Part shown: positions 9,066 to 17,947 of the stretch, one piece after another
Numbering within the stretch: position 1 is the stretch's first letter
How the letters are laid out: each line of letters begins with the position of its first letter
Made by a program: the position numbers and the translations under genes
Notes under the pieces: model-generated
Told to the model about the DNA's origin: nothing
The model's input: the letters and a program-made list of their open reading frames with translations, nothing else
Databases searched by the model: none
Source: an uncultured Lachnospiraceae bacterium
GTDB taxonomy: Bacteria > Bacillota > Clostridia > Lachnospirales > Lachnospiraceae
Direction: 5' to 3'
Assembly (NCBI GenBank): GCA_902779395.1
Contig: CACZBK010000005.1
Span: 119,197-183,196, forward strand
Length of the DNA: 64,000 bases

Positions 9066-9094
9066 ATTCTATCAGATCCACTGATATTCTTCAA
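9066..9094 (-). promoter_or_regulatory. promoter of the GH25 gene, leaderless type
   Basis: TTGAAG (9089-9094), 17 bp, TAGAAT (9066-9071) with an upstream TGA extension. Only 6 bases separate -10 from the start ATG (9057-9059), so transcription should begin at or beside the A of ATG. No ribosome site can fit. Confidence 0.65.
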
Positions 9095-9131
9095 TGTTCG
9101 CAGCGCTCTGCGGAGGCATCTCCCGCTTATA

Positions 9132-9160
9132 TTGACGATATATACTTGGAATAATATAAT
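9132..9160 (+). promoter_or_regulatory. promoter of the zinc-ribbon protein gene
   Basis: TTGACG (9132-9137), 17 bp, TATAAT (9155-9160), 39 bases before the start ATG. Confidence 0.7.
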
Positions 9161-9199
9161 TACTGGGTCACTGATCATTAATATGTGGGGTAAAACAAC

Positions 9200-9946
9200 A
9201 TGAATATCAGAACTATACAGTGCCCATCCTGCGGTGCTAATCTTCAGTTTGAAGACCGTAACCAGTCTCTTTTCTATTGCAATTACTGCGGAGCTGCGAT
9301 CCAGATCGAAACCAACCATAACAAAGGTTATGATATGGAAATGGGCAGACTTGATGCCCGCGGCGAACTTGCGGATTCAGTCATCGCAAAGATCGAAAGC
9401 ATCAAAGATAAACTGATCCTTAACGGAAATGCGAGATACAGCGTGGAATCCTACCCCATGCAGATCGCACAGCTAAAAGACGATCTCCATTACGAGCGTT
9501 TCAGCGGCTGGGGTGAGGCTATTTTCAAGCCGTTGCTAAAAGGGATAGGATTGCTGCTTATAGCAAGCATTGCTATAGTAAGCCTCTACAGCCTCCTGCC
9601 CAAGCCTGTACTGACACTCCTGGAATTCGCCGCGCTGGCCCTTCCGATAGCTTTGCCGGCGGTAAAAGTCATATCAAAGATAAAAAAGATCAATATGTAC
9701 AAAAGCGGTATAGAATCTTATAATAACCGGCTCAGGGAAGCACAGCGGATCTATGATGAAACCGAAGCCTATATCAGGGAAAATGCCGAAGTTGATATCC
9801 CGCCGCGTTTCAGACATGAAGGCGCATTGGATTACATATTAAAAGGTCTTAGGGCCAGAGAATTCGTTTCACTTGAGCAGGCATTTTTCAGATATGATGA
9901 AACCTACGGCACGGATGACAGTGTATTCAGATTCCATCCGATCTGA
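9200..9946 (+). CDS. zinc-ribbon membrane protein of unknown function
   Basis: 248 residues. An N-terminal zinc ribbon CPSC-CNYC (C8, C11, C27, C30) resembles the short ribbons on many Firmicute membrane proteins. Two helices follow at about 112-132 and 137-158 with almost no loop between them. The C-terminal 90 residues are charged and probably helical (YNNRLREAQRIYDETEAYIRENAEV). I cannot assign a role. It is the only plus-strand gene in its neighbourhood and has its own promoter. Confidence 0.75.
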   Translation: MNIRTIQCPSCGANLQFEDRNQSLFYCNYCGAAIQIETNHNKGYDMEMGRLDARGELADSVIAKIESIKDKLILNGNARYSVESYPMQIAQLKDDLHYERFSGWGEAIFKPLLKGIGLLLIASIAIVSLYSLLPKPVLTLLEFAALALPIALPAVKVISKIKKINMYKSGIESYNNRLREAQRIYDETEAYIRENAEVDIPPRFRHEGALDYILKGLRAREFVSLEQAFFRYDETYGTDDSVFRFHPI

Positions 9947-9981
9947 CCACTTCAATATGGACGTCTTATATAAAGCGCTGA

Positions 9982-10683
9982 TCAGAAAGCGTTTTTTTCC
10001 AGGTACGCATACAGGGCTTCTTTAAGCCCTGATGCTGCGCCCCGGCTTACCGGGACCGCCCCTCCGCCTTCCATGACAGCCTCATTCTTAGCAAGTTTCT
10101 TTACTTTTCCAAGTGATACCAGATAGCTTCTGTGAGTTTTATAAAAGCCGTCGTTTTTAAGTTCCTCTTCATAATCCGAAAGATTGTATCTTACCAGATA
10201 ATCTTTATCTTTGGTATATATCATCACATACTGATCACGGGCTTCAAAATAATAGATATCGCTGATATTTACAAAAATATCCTCTCCGTCCACCCTTATC
10301 CTTATATGCCGTGCGTCGCTCATCTTATCGGATACATATTTTACCACTTCCTTAAGCTTATCCTCATTTACCGGCTTTGTAAGATATCTTAAGGCGTTTA
10401 CCTCATATCCTTCGAGCGCATATTCCACATGTCCCGTAAGAAATACTATATATACCTTATCGCTGAGTTCCCTTAATCTCCTGGCGGCTTCTATCCCGTT
10501 CATCTCGGGCATCTCAATATCCAGAAAAACCAGATCATAGGGCTTTTTTTCAAACTTATCTATAAGATCCGGCGCGCTGCTGTAACTGTCGACCATAACA
10601 TCCAGGCTGCCAAAAAGCCTGTCTACATGATCCCTTATATCCGCTCTGAAGCGTTCTTCATCATCACATACTGCTATTCTCAT
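9982..10683 (-). CDS. LytTR-type response regulator
   Basis: 233 residues. Receiver domain (1-120) has the acidic pair D8/D9, the phosphoacceptor D55 in LVFLDIEMP, T84 in FLTGH and K102 in YLTKP. A LytTR DNA-binding domain (about 130-228) has YYFEARDQYVMIYT and FYKTHRSYLVSL. Such regulators bind paired direct repeats two helical turns apart. It pairs with the GHKL kinase at 12406-13869; a CPBP protease and a membrane protein lie between. A predicted extended -10 (TGATATAAT) is at 10762-10767. Confidence 0.93.
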   Translation of the reverse strand: MRIAVCDDEERFRADIRDHVDRLFGSLDVMVDSYSSAPDLIDKFEKKPYDLVFLDIEMPEMNGIEAARRLRELSDKVYIVFLTGHVEYALEGYEVNALRYLTKPVNEDKLKEVVKYVSDKMSDARHIRIRVDGEDIFVNISDIYYFEARDQYVMIYTKDKDYLVRYNLSDYEEELKNDGFYKTHRSYLVSLGKVKKLAKNEAVMEGGGAVPVSRGAASGLKEALYAYLEKNAF

Positions 10684-10798
10684 CCATCACCTCAATATTC
10701 CATTCAGCGGCTCTGTGCATAAACATATCCGGCAGCGGAAGCTATCCTTCCGATACCGGATATTATATCACAATCTGTTAAACTGTATATCCGTATTA

Positions 10799-11698
10799 TC
10801 AGCAGAGCGCTGTTCTTTCTTTGTTCCTGCTTATTCCGCCGGAAAGGAGCATAACAAAGATCCCCGCGCCGATTAAGATGTATCCGATATACACTATCAA
10901 AGGAAGCATAAGCGTTGCTGCAAGACATCCGTACAGATTGAACATAAAATGCATTATCATGCCGGGGACTATGGAATCATACTTAACATCGATCATTGCT
11001 ACTAAAAGCCCCATCACAAAGGTATATGCTATCCATAAGGGATTGCCGTGTACCAGCGCGAAAGCAAGCGAACTTACGATCACTGCGCTCCAAACGGGCA
11101 TTACTTTCTTTAATCTGCCAAGTATCACGCCTCTGAAAAGGATCTCTTCTGCCAGAGCGGGAGCTATCACTACGCCGATGATCTGCCCTACCAGTGAACT
11201 GCCTGTTATAAAAGAAGAGGCCGATGAATATGAACTGATAAGCCACTCAGGCAAAGGTAATACACTCAAAACGCCATTGATCACTGCTATTAGTCCAAAG
11301 CCTGCAAGTATTGAGAGAACAGTCTTTACGGCTGATATCTTTCTGATTCCAAGTTCTTTGACTACGCCGCCCATTGCTTCTTTGGCGCTTAAGCTTCTTC
11401 CTTCATTGCGCGCCGCTCTCTTTTTACTGCCAAGCGCTATCAGAAAGATCACAGCGCAGGAAATAAGTGAAGATACAAAACTTACTATGCCAAGATTCTC
11501 TGCTACAAACTCATTAGCTCTTTCATAATAAAGGGTCACAAACTCTTCGCTTGTAACATCCACGCCTTCCGCTACAAGAGCGGCTGACACTTTATACCCC
11601 GATACAGTGTTAATAACCGTACTGACTAAAAACTGTATGCCAAAATACATCAGTATAAACAGCAAACATACACCTGCGCTCTTAATAACTTTTTTCAT
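10799..11698 (-). CDS. CPBP family intramembrane metalloprotease (CAAX/Abi type)
   Basis: 299 residues with about eight membrane helices. The three CPBP motifs are intact: EEILFRG (E184, E185, R189), a central histidine in FALVHG (H217) and H250 plus N254 in MHFMFN. Families of this type include bacteriocin immunity and processing proteins. Its position between a GHKL kinase and a LytTR regulator fits a peptide-signalling or bacteriocin-immunity role, but no peptide precursor gene was found. The start overlaps the upstream gene by 17 bp. Confidence 0.9.
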   Translation of the reverse strand: MKKVIKSAGVCLLFILMYFGIQFLVSTVINTVSGYKVSAALVAEGVDVTSEEFVTLYYERANEFVAENLGIVSFVSSLISCAVIFLIALGSKKRAARNEGRSLSAKEAMGGVVKELGIRKISAVKTVLSILAGFGLIAVINGVLSVLPLPEWLISSYSSASSFITGSSLVGQIIGVVIAPALAEEILFRGVILGRLKKVMPVWSAVIVSSLAFALVHGNPLWIAYTFVMGLLVAMIDVKYDSIVPGMIMHFMFNLYGCLAATLMLPLIVYIGYILIGAGIFVMLLSGGISRNKERTALC

Positions 11699-12245
11699 TT
11701 TTCTTTCCTCCTTTTTTTGCCATGATCGCTATATATATTATCATTATGATATTAATGATCGATACTACTGCTCCGGCCCTGCTGCCGGCTAAGCTTGCGC
11801 TTATAGTCGCTATCATCGGATTGGTCATGCAGATGATTATCGGAACCATTATGCTGACCTTTTTATTTCTGTCCTCTTCATCCAGGCCCATCACATTACC
11901 TTCAAAGACAGCTCCTTCATATTTTCCCTTAAAGATCTCTTTATGTATAAGCCTCTTTACTCCCTGATCGATCTCCGCTTCCACCAGATCATCCATCGAC
12001 ATCAGAAGCTTTTGTTTTAAATAAAGATCAGCCCTTATACATTCCAGGACATACAGCCCGACCAGCTTCTTTTTAAAAAACACGGCGTATACTTTTCCTT
12101 TTCTTTTAAGCAGTTTACTGCACTGCTCATATACACATTCCATATCTTCCGAGAATCTGTAAATACTCAGGTTAAATATCCTGTCCAGGTCTTTTTCCCT
12201 TACATCCGATATCTTTCCGCCTTTTACATATGAAGCTGCAAACAA
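11682..12245 (-). CDS. hypothetical protein with C-terminal membrane helices
   Basis: 187 residues from a TTG start at 12243-12245; GGAGGTGATATTTT directly upstream decides the start. The N-terminal 120 residues are soluble (KGKVYAVFFKKKLVGLYVLECIR reads like two GNAT-type strands, but no acetyl-CoA loop is visible). Two hydrophobic helices lie at about 129-150 and 154-175, with a lysine-rich tail. Family unknown. It is first in the unit with the CPBP protease, behind a LytTR-type direct repeat. Confidence 0.65.
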   Translation of the reverse strand: MFAASYVKGGKISDVREKDLDRIFNLSIYRFSEDMECVYEQCSKLLKRKGKVYAVFFKKKLVGLYVLECIRADLYLKQKLLMSMDDLVEAEIDQGVKRLIHKEIFKGKYEGAVFEGNVMGLDEEDRNKKVSIMVPIIICMTNPMIATISASLAGSRAGAVVSIINIIMIIYIAIMAKKGGKKNEKSY

Positions 12246-12329
12246 AAAATATCACCTCCTTTCTTTACTTGTTTGCGTTACCCTGTCGATGATCCTTTTA
12301 TACCGCACGCAAGAAGATTTAGGTGATAT

Positions 12330-12368
12330 TTGTCGCTAATTGTATTTTTTTTGTCGTAAAATGTATTT
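12330..12368 (-). promoter_or_regulatory. LytTR-type direct repeat upstream of the CPBP unit
   Basis: Two 18-base copies at 12330-12347 (TTGTCGCTAATTGTATTT) and 12351-12368 (TTGTCGTAAAATGTATTT) on the plus strand, 15 of 18 identical, with a period of 21 bp. On the transcribed minus strand a TATAAA -10 lies about 28 bases downstream. Two half-sites two helical turns apart is the arrangement bound by LytTR regulators. Confidence 0.6.
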
Positions 12369-12405
12369 AACCCGTCACGAAAGGTCTGAAATGGCAGATC
12401 GTTGC

Positions 12406-13869
12406 CTACGCCGATATGGGTCTTGGAAGCATCAATGATAAAGTATACATTCCCCCCTCCGCTTCTGCCTTTATCATACCATCATTCTTTTCCACTGCCG
12501 ATCTGATATTCTGAGTACCATAACCATGCAGATTCTTATCCTCCTTGGAAGTGATACGCTCCTTTGCATTAAACAGCTTTCCCAAGTCTAATTTACCATC
12601 CTTCTCTGTATAGGTATTGCTAAGCTTTATATTAAAGAACTGACCCGACTTTCTGATCTGAAGCTTTATCAGCCTTTCATCCTCATCTGCTCTTTCACAG
12701 GCCTCTATGGCATTATCAAGGGCATTTGCAAATATGCTGCATATATCCGTAGGCTTCATGCCAAGCCCTCCGTCAGCCACCCCGTCAAGAGTGAATTTTA
12801 TGCCGCTCAGTTCCATCCTGGAAACCTTCATCCCGACCAGACAATCCAGCATCTCATCACCTGTTATATATTTAGGCGACATAGCGCGTACCTCTCCCAG
12901 CATCTCTTCAAGGTAAGCATCCGCCTCTTTATTCTTTTCGTTTTTTATCATCGAAGAAAGCAGCGACAGATTATTGATCACATCATGCCGGAATACCCTG
13001 GTCTCTTCCTGGCTTTTTTTATACTGGCTTATATACTCAAGCTCCGCCGCGATATAGTTCTCCTGCAGAAGGTTTTTTTCCATGATATTTTTTCGCGATG
13101 TAGCAAGCACTATAAGAATCGGAAAAGCAATTCCCAGTAAAGGATATATCCCTCCCAAAGTCCTTCCCATAATGGTGTACATCTCCGTTTTTGTCGTATC
13201 CCGGTCCACAGGTATCATCACAGACAGGAAAAGTATGATCTCCCAGGCCAGAAACAATATCCTGTAGCGCCATCTTATATACATAATGTTTCCTTTTCTG
13301 TACATGCCGAAATACATGGCTGCAAAAATAGCGACCGCCAATGTAAAATAGGCTATATTATAACCTATATTCTCTGTCGCCAGCCCATTCATATCCTGGA
13401 ACAGATAGCCCGGAATATCCTCGGAATAAAAGGCCTGCGAGAACACGGCAATTGTCTGCATGTAAGTCTCGACTACAACTAAAATTATGTATGTTTCTAT
13501 TCCATGAAGCAGTCTGTGCCTGGAGTATGCCATCCCCGCTGCATATATGATCGCTGCAACAAACGCCAGCTTATTTACCAGATTTACGATCTTGACCCCC
13601 GGCGAGACAAGATCCAAAACAAATAATGCAGAAGGATTATTGTGAACTTCGATCAGGAATTCCACACTCACTGCTACAGCCAGTCCCAATCTTAATACCA
13701 TATATATACCCGGAATGATAAATTGCTTTTTATTGATCTTTATATCACGCAGAAAAAAACACCTGCATATCATCAGGATATTAAACACCATCAGAAACTC
13801 TATAACAACAGAGATCATCCCCAGTACAACCGACAATAAGAATTCCGGTATCATTTGTTCGTAAGTCAT
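12406..13869 (-). CDS. GHKL sensor histidine kinase
   Basis: 487 residues. The first 260 hold about seven membrane helices, as in peptide-sensing AgrC/ComD kinases. A coiled stretch leads to the phosphoacceptor motif FRHDVINNLSLL (H295). The ATPase domain has the N-box NALDNAIEA (N386) and the G-box HGYGTQNI. Start ATG at 13869 has GGAGAATGAT before it. It should phosphorylate the LytTR regulator at 9982-10683. The ligand is unknown. Confidence 0.92.
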   Translation of the reverse strand: MTYEQMIPEFLLSVVLGMISVVIEFLMVFNILMICRCFFLRDIKINKKQFIIPGIYMVLRLGLAVAVSVEFLIEVHNNPSALFVLDLVSPGVKIVNLVNKLAFVAAIIYAAGMAYSRHRLLHGIETYIILVVVETYMQTIAVFSQAFYSEDIPGYLFQDMNGLATENIGYNIAYFTLAVAIFAAMYFGMYRKGNIMYIRWRYRILFLAWEIILFLSVMIPVDRDTTKTEMYTIMGRTLGGIYPLLGIAFPILIVLATSRKNIMEKNLLQENYIAAELEYISQYKKSQEETRVFRHDVINNLSLLSSMIKNEKNKEADAYLEEMLGEVRAMSPKYITGDEMLDCLVGMKVSRMELSGIKFTLDGVADGGLGMKPTDICSIFANALDNAIEACERADEDERLIKLQIRKSGQFFNIKLSNTYTEKDGKLDLGKLFNAKERITSKEDKNLHGYGTQNIRSAVEKNDGMIKAEAEGGMYTLSLMLPRPISA

Positions 13870-13948
13870 ATCATTCTCCGTTCCGGGTCGTTAAATAATT
13901 GCTCAGCCTTCAAAACACTGTATATTCTACCATGTTGAATACAAATGT

Positions 13949-14006
13949 AAACCACGGGGCCGGATCTGGTGGTTTTTTCCCCCATGTTTTCGTCCCCGTG
14001 GTTTTT
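13949..14006 (-). repeat. short palindromic element with doubled arm, terminator-like
   Basis: AAACCACGGGG at the left, GGTGGTTTTTT in the middle and CCCCGTGGTTTTT at the right, so one left arm can pair with either of two right arms. It lies 20 bp after the stop of the 14026 gene and can act as its terminator. It is a member of the dispersed ACCACGGGG family seen elsewhere in the window. Confidence 0.65.
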
Positions 14007-14025
14007 CCCTGTTTCTTACTTTTTC

Positions 14026-15549
14026 TTACTGTATCTTTACCGTAACCGGCTCCGATATCAGCTCGACCGAATTATGATCTTTTCTGTCGGCATCCTGCAA
14101 AAGGACTTCCTTCTCTATCGCAAATGTTATCTCGGATATCCCGTCAGCCCATTCACTGCTGTAGTTTATCCCGGCCTCTTTGCCGAATTGCTCCAGTCCG
14201 AATGCGTTATCATACAGCTCTGCCACAAAATGATCCACATTTACTTCACCGTATGGTGTGCTCTTTTTGCTTCCGTCACCATGTTCAGATCTTAAGAGCA
14301 TAAGGTAGGTATTTCCCAGATCATCCCAGGCCCTGATACGAAGCGAGGCGGCATATTCGATGTTTTGCTCCTCACATATCTTAGTTACCAAAGACCAGTC
14401 CGTTATATATGTCTCATTCCCATACAGCTTAAATCCCGATCCGCCCATCGAATATGCATTTATCTCAAGATCCTGATATATGCCGTCCAGATCCATCTGC
14501 GCGCTTCCGCCGTCTATGCTGATGCGCTCGTGCTCTCCCTCAGCGAATTCACCGCTCAGCCTTGTCTTAAAGCTGTAGGTCCCGCCGTATTCCGCGCCCA
14601 GATCGATGATGATGCTTATGGTACTGTCCAACGGATCCGGCAAAGCTTTCCTGTAATCTTCGAATTCCTGCATTCTTGCCGCGATGATCTCTTTCCTCTC
14701 ATCCTCATATGCCGGAGCTACCTCCGTATATTCATATAAATCGGTAACCGGAGCATCCACCCACTGCCCCGCCTCTGCTTCCTCCGGGTGTTCCCTTAAA
14801 TATGCAGCCCTCTCCTCATATCTTCTGTCTATCTCATCCAGATAAGCCATTGTCATAGTCGTATCCATAAACAGGTCAAGATAAAGAGAATTGCCTTCCA
14901 CAGTATATTTATTTCCCCAGTTAAAGAACGCCGTATCATCAAGCTTTGTCTCGAGGGATATGCCGGTAGCTTCCGTTGCATTCCAGCATGCGCCCTGCTC
15001 AGATGCGCTCTTAAGCGTCTTTGCCAGTTCGGCCAGGTTCTTTTCATCATTAAAGTCAAATCTTACGCCCACCTTCATATTGCTGTGATCCATGCTGATA
15101 GCCGTGATCTCTGCATCCGCATATCCGTTTTTTACAACTCTTTCAATAAGCTTTCCGTCCGTGACATCTCCGGCAACTGCGCCGTCGTACTGCACTTCAT
15201 ATGTGGCTGTGGCTCCGGTAACATCATCATACATCTCTTTGGTCACGGTATCTCCTTCTTCCGCGACCACCCTGGTCTGCGTAGCCCTGACGCGCATATC
15301 ATCTTTTAGGTTCTTCCGATACTGCGCTGCCGCGTATACTCCGCCTCCCACAGCCATAAATCCTATAACGATGACAGCCGCCTTGCCAAGCGTGCTCAGT
15401 GCTTTAGCCGTACTGCCGCCTGTACCTGATCCCAGCTTATTCTTAAGTCTGGCATTTATCTTTTTTATCTCTGTATCCGAAAGCTGTTCCTCTTCAAATT
15501 CATCAAGATCCGTATCTATATCATTTAAAATGCTGTATACACTGTTCAT
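14026..15549 (-). CDS. anti-sigma-like single-pass membrane protein (DUF4179-like)
   Basis: 507 residues from the ATG at 15549, chosen for AAAGGAGATTTTAT just upstream; an ATG at 15579 overlaps the sigma gene by 4 bp but lacks a site. The acidic N-terminus (1-40, DIDTDLDEFEEEQLSDTEI) faces the cytosol. One membrane helix lies at about 56-75, followed by a 430-residue external part. The external part is rich in beta-type segments (GTYSFKTRLSGEF) and has no zinc-binding anti-sigma motif. It follows an ECF sigma gene directly, the usual place for the cognate anti-sigma factor. The acidic N-terminus is the likely sigma-binding part (inference). Confidence 0.75.
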   Translation of the reverse strand: MNSVYSILNDIDTDLDEFEEEQLSDTEIKKINARLKNKLGSGTGGSTAKALSTLGKAAVIVIGFMAVGGGVYAAAQYRKNLKDDMRVRATQTRVVAEEGDTVTKEMYDDVTGATATYEVQYDGAVAGDVTDGKLIERVVKNGYADAEITAISMDHSNMKVGVRFDFNDEKNLAELAKTLKSASEQGACWNATEATGISLETKLDDTAFFNWGNKYTVEGNSLYLDLFMDTTMTMAYLDEIDRRYEERAAYLREHPEEAEAGQWVDAPVTDLYEYTEVAPAYEDERKEIIAARMQEFEDYRKALPDPLDSTISIIIDLGAEYGGTYSFKTRLSGEFAEGEHERISIDGGSAQMDLDGIYQDLEINAYSMGGSGFKLYGNETYITDWSLVTKICEEQNIEYAASLRIRAWDDLGNTYLMLLRSEHGDGSKKSTPYGEVNVDHFVAELYDNAFGLEQFGKEAGINYSSEWADGISEITFAIEKEVLLQDADRKDHNSVELISEPVTVKIQ

Positions 15550-15575
15550 ATAAAATCTCCTTTTCTTTTTACTTA

Positions 15576-16148
15576 TCATACTACCCTGCCCGGTGCAAAT
15601 GCCTTACGAAGCTTGCTTTTGCTTCTTGAAGTGTGATTGTAGATCTGCTCCTTTGTGATGTTCATCGCCCTGCTCACCGTATCTACGCTTTCCCCCTCAA
15701 GATATATGCGCCGCATTATCTCACGGTCTTTTGGTGATAAGCATGAGAGCATACTCTGCGTTTCACTCTCTATCGCCTCTTCTATCGCTGTGATCCTTTC
15801 ATCGTATGCCCCGGGTTCCACAAGCATCTCATCAATGGATCCGGCGGCAAACCTTTCCTCTTCACGCTTTGCTTTTCTCAGATGATCAATAGCCCTGTAC
15901 CTGGCGATCGCGGCGATCCACGTTTTAAATTCACAGCGTGACTCATCATATTCGTCTGAATGCTCCCAAACCTTCATAAGCACATCATCAAAACACTCAT
16001 CTACTTCGTCCGGGATCAGAGCCAGCCTGTTACGCAGTATGGAATATATCAGTCCCGCGTACTTCTTCACCACATACTCCATCGCCCGTTCATCTTTACA
16101 ACGCAGCCCTTCTATATAATTGTCATCATTTATCTTTTTTCCAAACAC
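15576..16148 (-). CDS. ECF-type RNA polymerase sigma factor
   Basis: 190 residues. Region 2 (about 20-95) includes YVVKKYAGLIYSILRNRL, DEVDECFDDVLMKVWEH and FKTWIAAIARYRAIDHLRK. Region 4 (about 130-185) has LSPKDREIMRRIYLEGESVDTVSRAMNITKEQIYNHTSRSKSKLRKAF. Start has AAAAAGGAGCAGGA. The next gene encodes its likely anti-sigma partner, 26 bp on. The signal sensed is unknown. Confidence 0.92.
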   Translation of the reverse strand: MFGKKINDDNYIEGLRCKDERAMEYVVKKYAGLIYSILRNRLALIPDEVDECFDDVLMKVWEHSDEYDESRCEFKTWIAAIARYRAIDHLRKAKREEERFAAGSIDEMLVEPGAYDERITAIEEAIESETQSMLSCLSPKDREIMRRIYLEGESVDTVSRAMNITKEQIYNHTSRSKSKLRKAFAPGRVV

Positions 16149-16255
16149 ATTCCTGCTCCTTTTTCATTTTTGACCGTTATAACGAAAACTCTTCAATGAA
16201 TTCATCTGTAATTATATACGCTCGTAATATCCTGATCCTATCAAAACGCATAAAA

Positions 16256-16281
16256 AAAGACAAAAATATTTTTCTGTCTTT
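16256..16281 (-). terminator. AT-rich hairpin with U-tract
   Basis: AAAGACA and TGTCTTT arms around an AT-rich loop, followed on the minus strand by a T run (the A run at 16252-16258). It is the probable terminator of the ABC operon ending at 16430. The rest of the 281-base gap (16149-16429) holds the leader of the sigma gene. At 16350-16370 there is a weak dyad TCAC-ATTAC-GTGA with no assigned role. Confidence 0.5.
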
Positions 16282-16429
16282 TCATATGCCTTTATGAGTA
16301 CCGACAAACACCTGATCAAACACACAGATTCCCGATTATCCGGTTAAACCTTGTCACATTACGTGATACACCGTTTTCCATTCAGTCAGTCACCTCAAGT
16401 ATACTTTTAATAATAGCAGCGTTCTGCTC

Positions 16430-16927
16430 TCATCCCCGGGTAAGCTCCACGATCACAGGCAGCCCTATCATAAACGCTGCCGGGAGTACGAAATCCCATA
16501 CCGATACGCCCCCCGATACCGCTACGGAATACAGACACCTTATCCCCACAACGACCGCCGTCACTATCACGCAGGGGTTCAATATCTTCTTTATCCTGAA
16601 TATCGTAAGCTGCATGCGGCTGACCGGCAGGTACTTAGTCAGGCCGGATATACTGTATACTTTCTTTGTAAGAGGCTCGGTATAGGATGCATATTTTGTC
16701 CCATAGGAAAACATTCCCATAGCATAGAGCATAAAACCGTATACTATCACCATACGCATGTCATTTTCATATTCGGCGAATGGAATGATAAGCAGTATGG
16801 AAGAAATACCCACCAAAATACACGCTGCCGCCTTACCCAGCACATGATCAGGAAAATATGTTGTCTCCTCCTTAAAAAAAGCCGCTATCTTCTCCTGCTG
16901 CGATCTGTCTTCTTTAAATGCTTTCAT
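16430..16927 (-). CDS. ABC exporter membrane subunit (small)
   Basis: 165 residues from the ATG at 16927, with GGGAGG 6 bases upstream; it overlaps the ATPase gene by 14 bp. About four hydrophobic helices (from ILVGISSILLIIPF through FVLPAAFMIGLPVIVEL) with charged loops. It is the last gene of the five-gene GntR/ABC operon and is likely the partner of the 214-residue ATPase. Sequence alone gives no substrate. Confidence 0.7.
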   Translation of the reverse strand: MKAFKEDRSQQEKIAAFFKEETTYFPDHVLGKAAACILVGISSILLIIPFAEYENDMRMVIVYGFMLYAMGMFSYGTKYASYTEPLTKKVYSISGLTKYLPVSRMQLTIFRIKKILNPCVIVTAVVVGIRCLYSVAVSGGVSVWDFVLPAAFMIGLPVIVELTRG

Positions 16928-17558
16928 GAAAACCTCCCATTCTGCCATCTTCTATAATGGCTGTATAATCAGTGTTTCTCTCTATCTCCGTCATATTGTG
17001 GCTGCTCATCAGCACCGTGACATTTTCATCTGCCAGCAGTCTTCGCAGCATGTTGAAAAGCTCTATCCTGTATACCGGATCCAGTCCGGCCGTTGCTTCA
17101 TCCATAAGCAGCAAAGAGCTTTTATGTGCTATCGCAAATGCCAGCTGCATCTTTATCTTTTCCCCGCGGGACATCTTAAAATATGTGCTCTCCTCCCTGA
17201 TATCCATAGCCTTAAGGCTTTCCTTATACAGATCCATATCAAAGCTGTCATAGAAGCCGCCCAGAAGCTGCGCATTCTGCAAAGCGCTGCGCTCGTTAAA
17301 AAAATTATTATCCTCGGATATGAAGCCTATAGAATTCATGATGCGCTCGTGCCTGCCCTCTATATCTTCACCTTCGAAATATATACTGCCGCTATAGAGC
17401 TTTTTTTCGCTAAGTATATATCTCATCAGCGTAGTCTTGCCTGCGCCGTTCTCACCGGCTATGGCATAAATGAAGCCGGGATCAAGCGAAAAGCTCACAT
17501 CCTTAAGCCCAAACTTCCTGCTCCTTCCGTTCACATTTTTAAATTCCAATACACTCAT
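16914..17558 (-). CDS. ABC transporter ATP-binding protein
   Basis: 214 residues, a bare nucleotide-binding domain. Walker A is GENGAGKTT (35-43), the signature is MSRGEKIKMQ, Walker B is LLLMDEATAGLDP and the switch histidine is in MSSHNM. Its start overlaps the GntR stop by 4 bp. The paired membrane subunit is the next gene. The YtrA-type arrangement (GntR plus ATPase plus permease) suggests envelope stress or drug export (inference). Confidence 0.9.
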   Translation of the reverse strand: MSVLEFKNVNGRSRKFGLKDVSFSLDPGFIYAIAGENGAGKTTLMRYILSEKKLYSGSIYFEGEDIEGRHERIMNSIGFISEDNNFFNERSALQNAQLLGGFYDSFDMDLYKESLKAMDIREESTYFKMSRGEKIKMQLAFAIAHKSSLLLMDEATAGLDPVYRIELFNMLRRLLADENVTVLMSSHNMTEIERNTDYTAIIEDGRMGGFHESI

Positions 17559-17947
17559 TTCTTTCCCTCCGTATTCGTATCGTAAAGAGTTTCCGCCATT
17601 TCCAGAAAATCCTCTTTACTGATGCCCGCATTTTTAACTTCAAATATGATCTCTCCAAGTCTTTTTTCTATCATCATCAGCTGCTTTTCCATAAGATAAT
17701 CCGTATTGTATTCACATACGTAAAAGCCTTTGCCGGCTACGGAGCGTATCAGCCCCTCCTTTTCAAGCTCTTCATAAGCGCGCTTGGTGGTGATCACGCT
17801 CACCGCCAAATCTGCCGCCAGGCTTCGTATGGACGGAAGCGCTTCTCCCGCTTTCATCTCACCGCTCACTATGGCACTTTTCATCTGATTGACTATCTGT
17901 TCGTATATCGCCAGGGTCCCCTGTTGCATAAGGTTTATCTTCAGCAT
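17555..17947 (-). CDS. GntR-family regulator, YtrA type
   Basis: 130 residues from the ATG at 17947, which is 9 bases behind GAGGAGGG and overlaps the permease stop. The winged helix reads IYEQIVNQMKSAIVSGEMKAGEALPSIRSLAADLAVSVITTKRAYEELEKEGLI, the GntR signature. The C-terminal part is only about 50 helical residues, as in the YtrA subfamily. It sits in the middle of an operon with two ABC modules, and the operator at 19481-19524 is its likely target. Confidence 0.9.
   Translation of the reverse strand: MLKINLMQQGTLAIYEQIVNQMKSAIVSGEMKAGEALPSIRSLAADLAVSVITTKRAYEELEKEGLIRSVAGKGFYVCEYNTDYLMEKQLMMIEKRLGEIIFEVKNAGISKEDFLEMAETLYDTNTEGKK

Noticed and set aside
10821-11528. Plus-strand frame of 235 codons opposite the CPBP gene
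   Set aside because: It is the mirror of a clear CPBP gene with intact motifs, has no ribosome site and reads as low-complexity I/T/S-rich sequence.
12301-12368. Short CRISPR-like repeat
   Set aside because: Only two imperfect 18-base copies with a 21-bp period; this fits a LytTR operator and there are no cas genes.
16345-16372. CRP/FNR-type operator TCAC-ATTAC-GTGA
   Set aside because: Arms are only four bases and no promoter is aligned with it.
16926-17585. Plus-strand frame of 219 codons opposite the ABC ATPase
   Set aside because: Antisense to a complete ABC ATPase with all motifs; the translation is rich in H, Q and Y with no recognisable fold.
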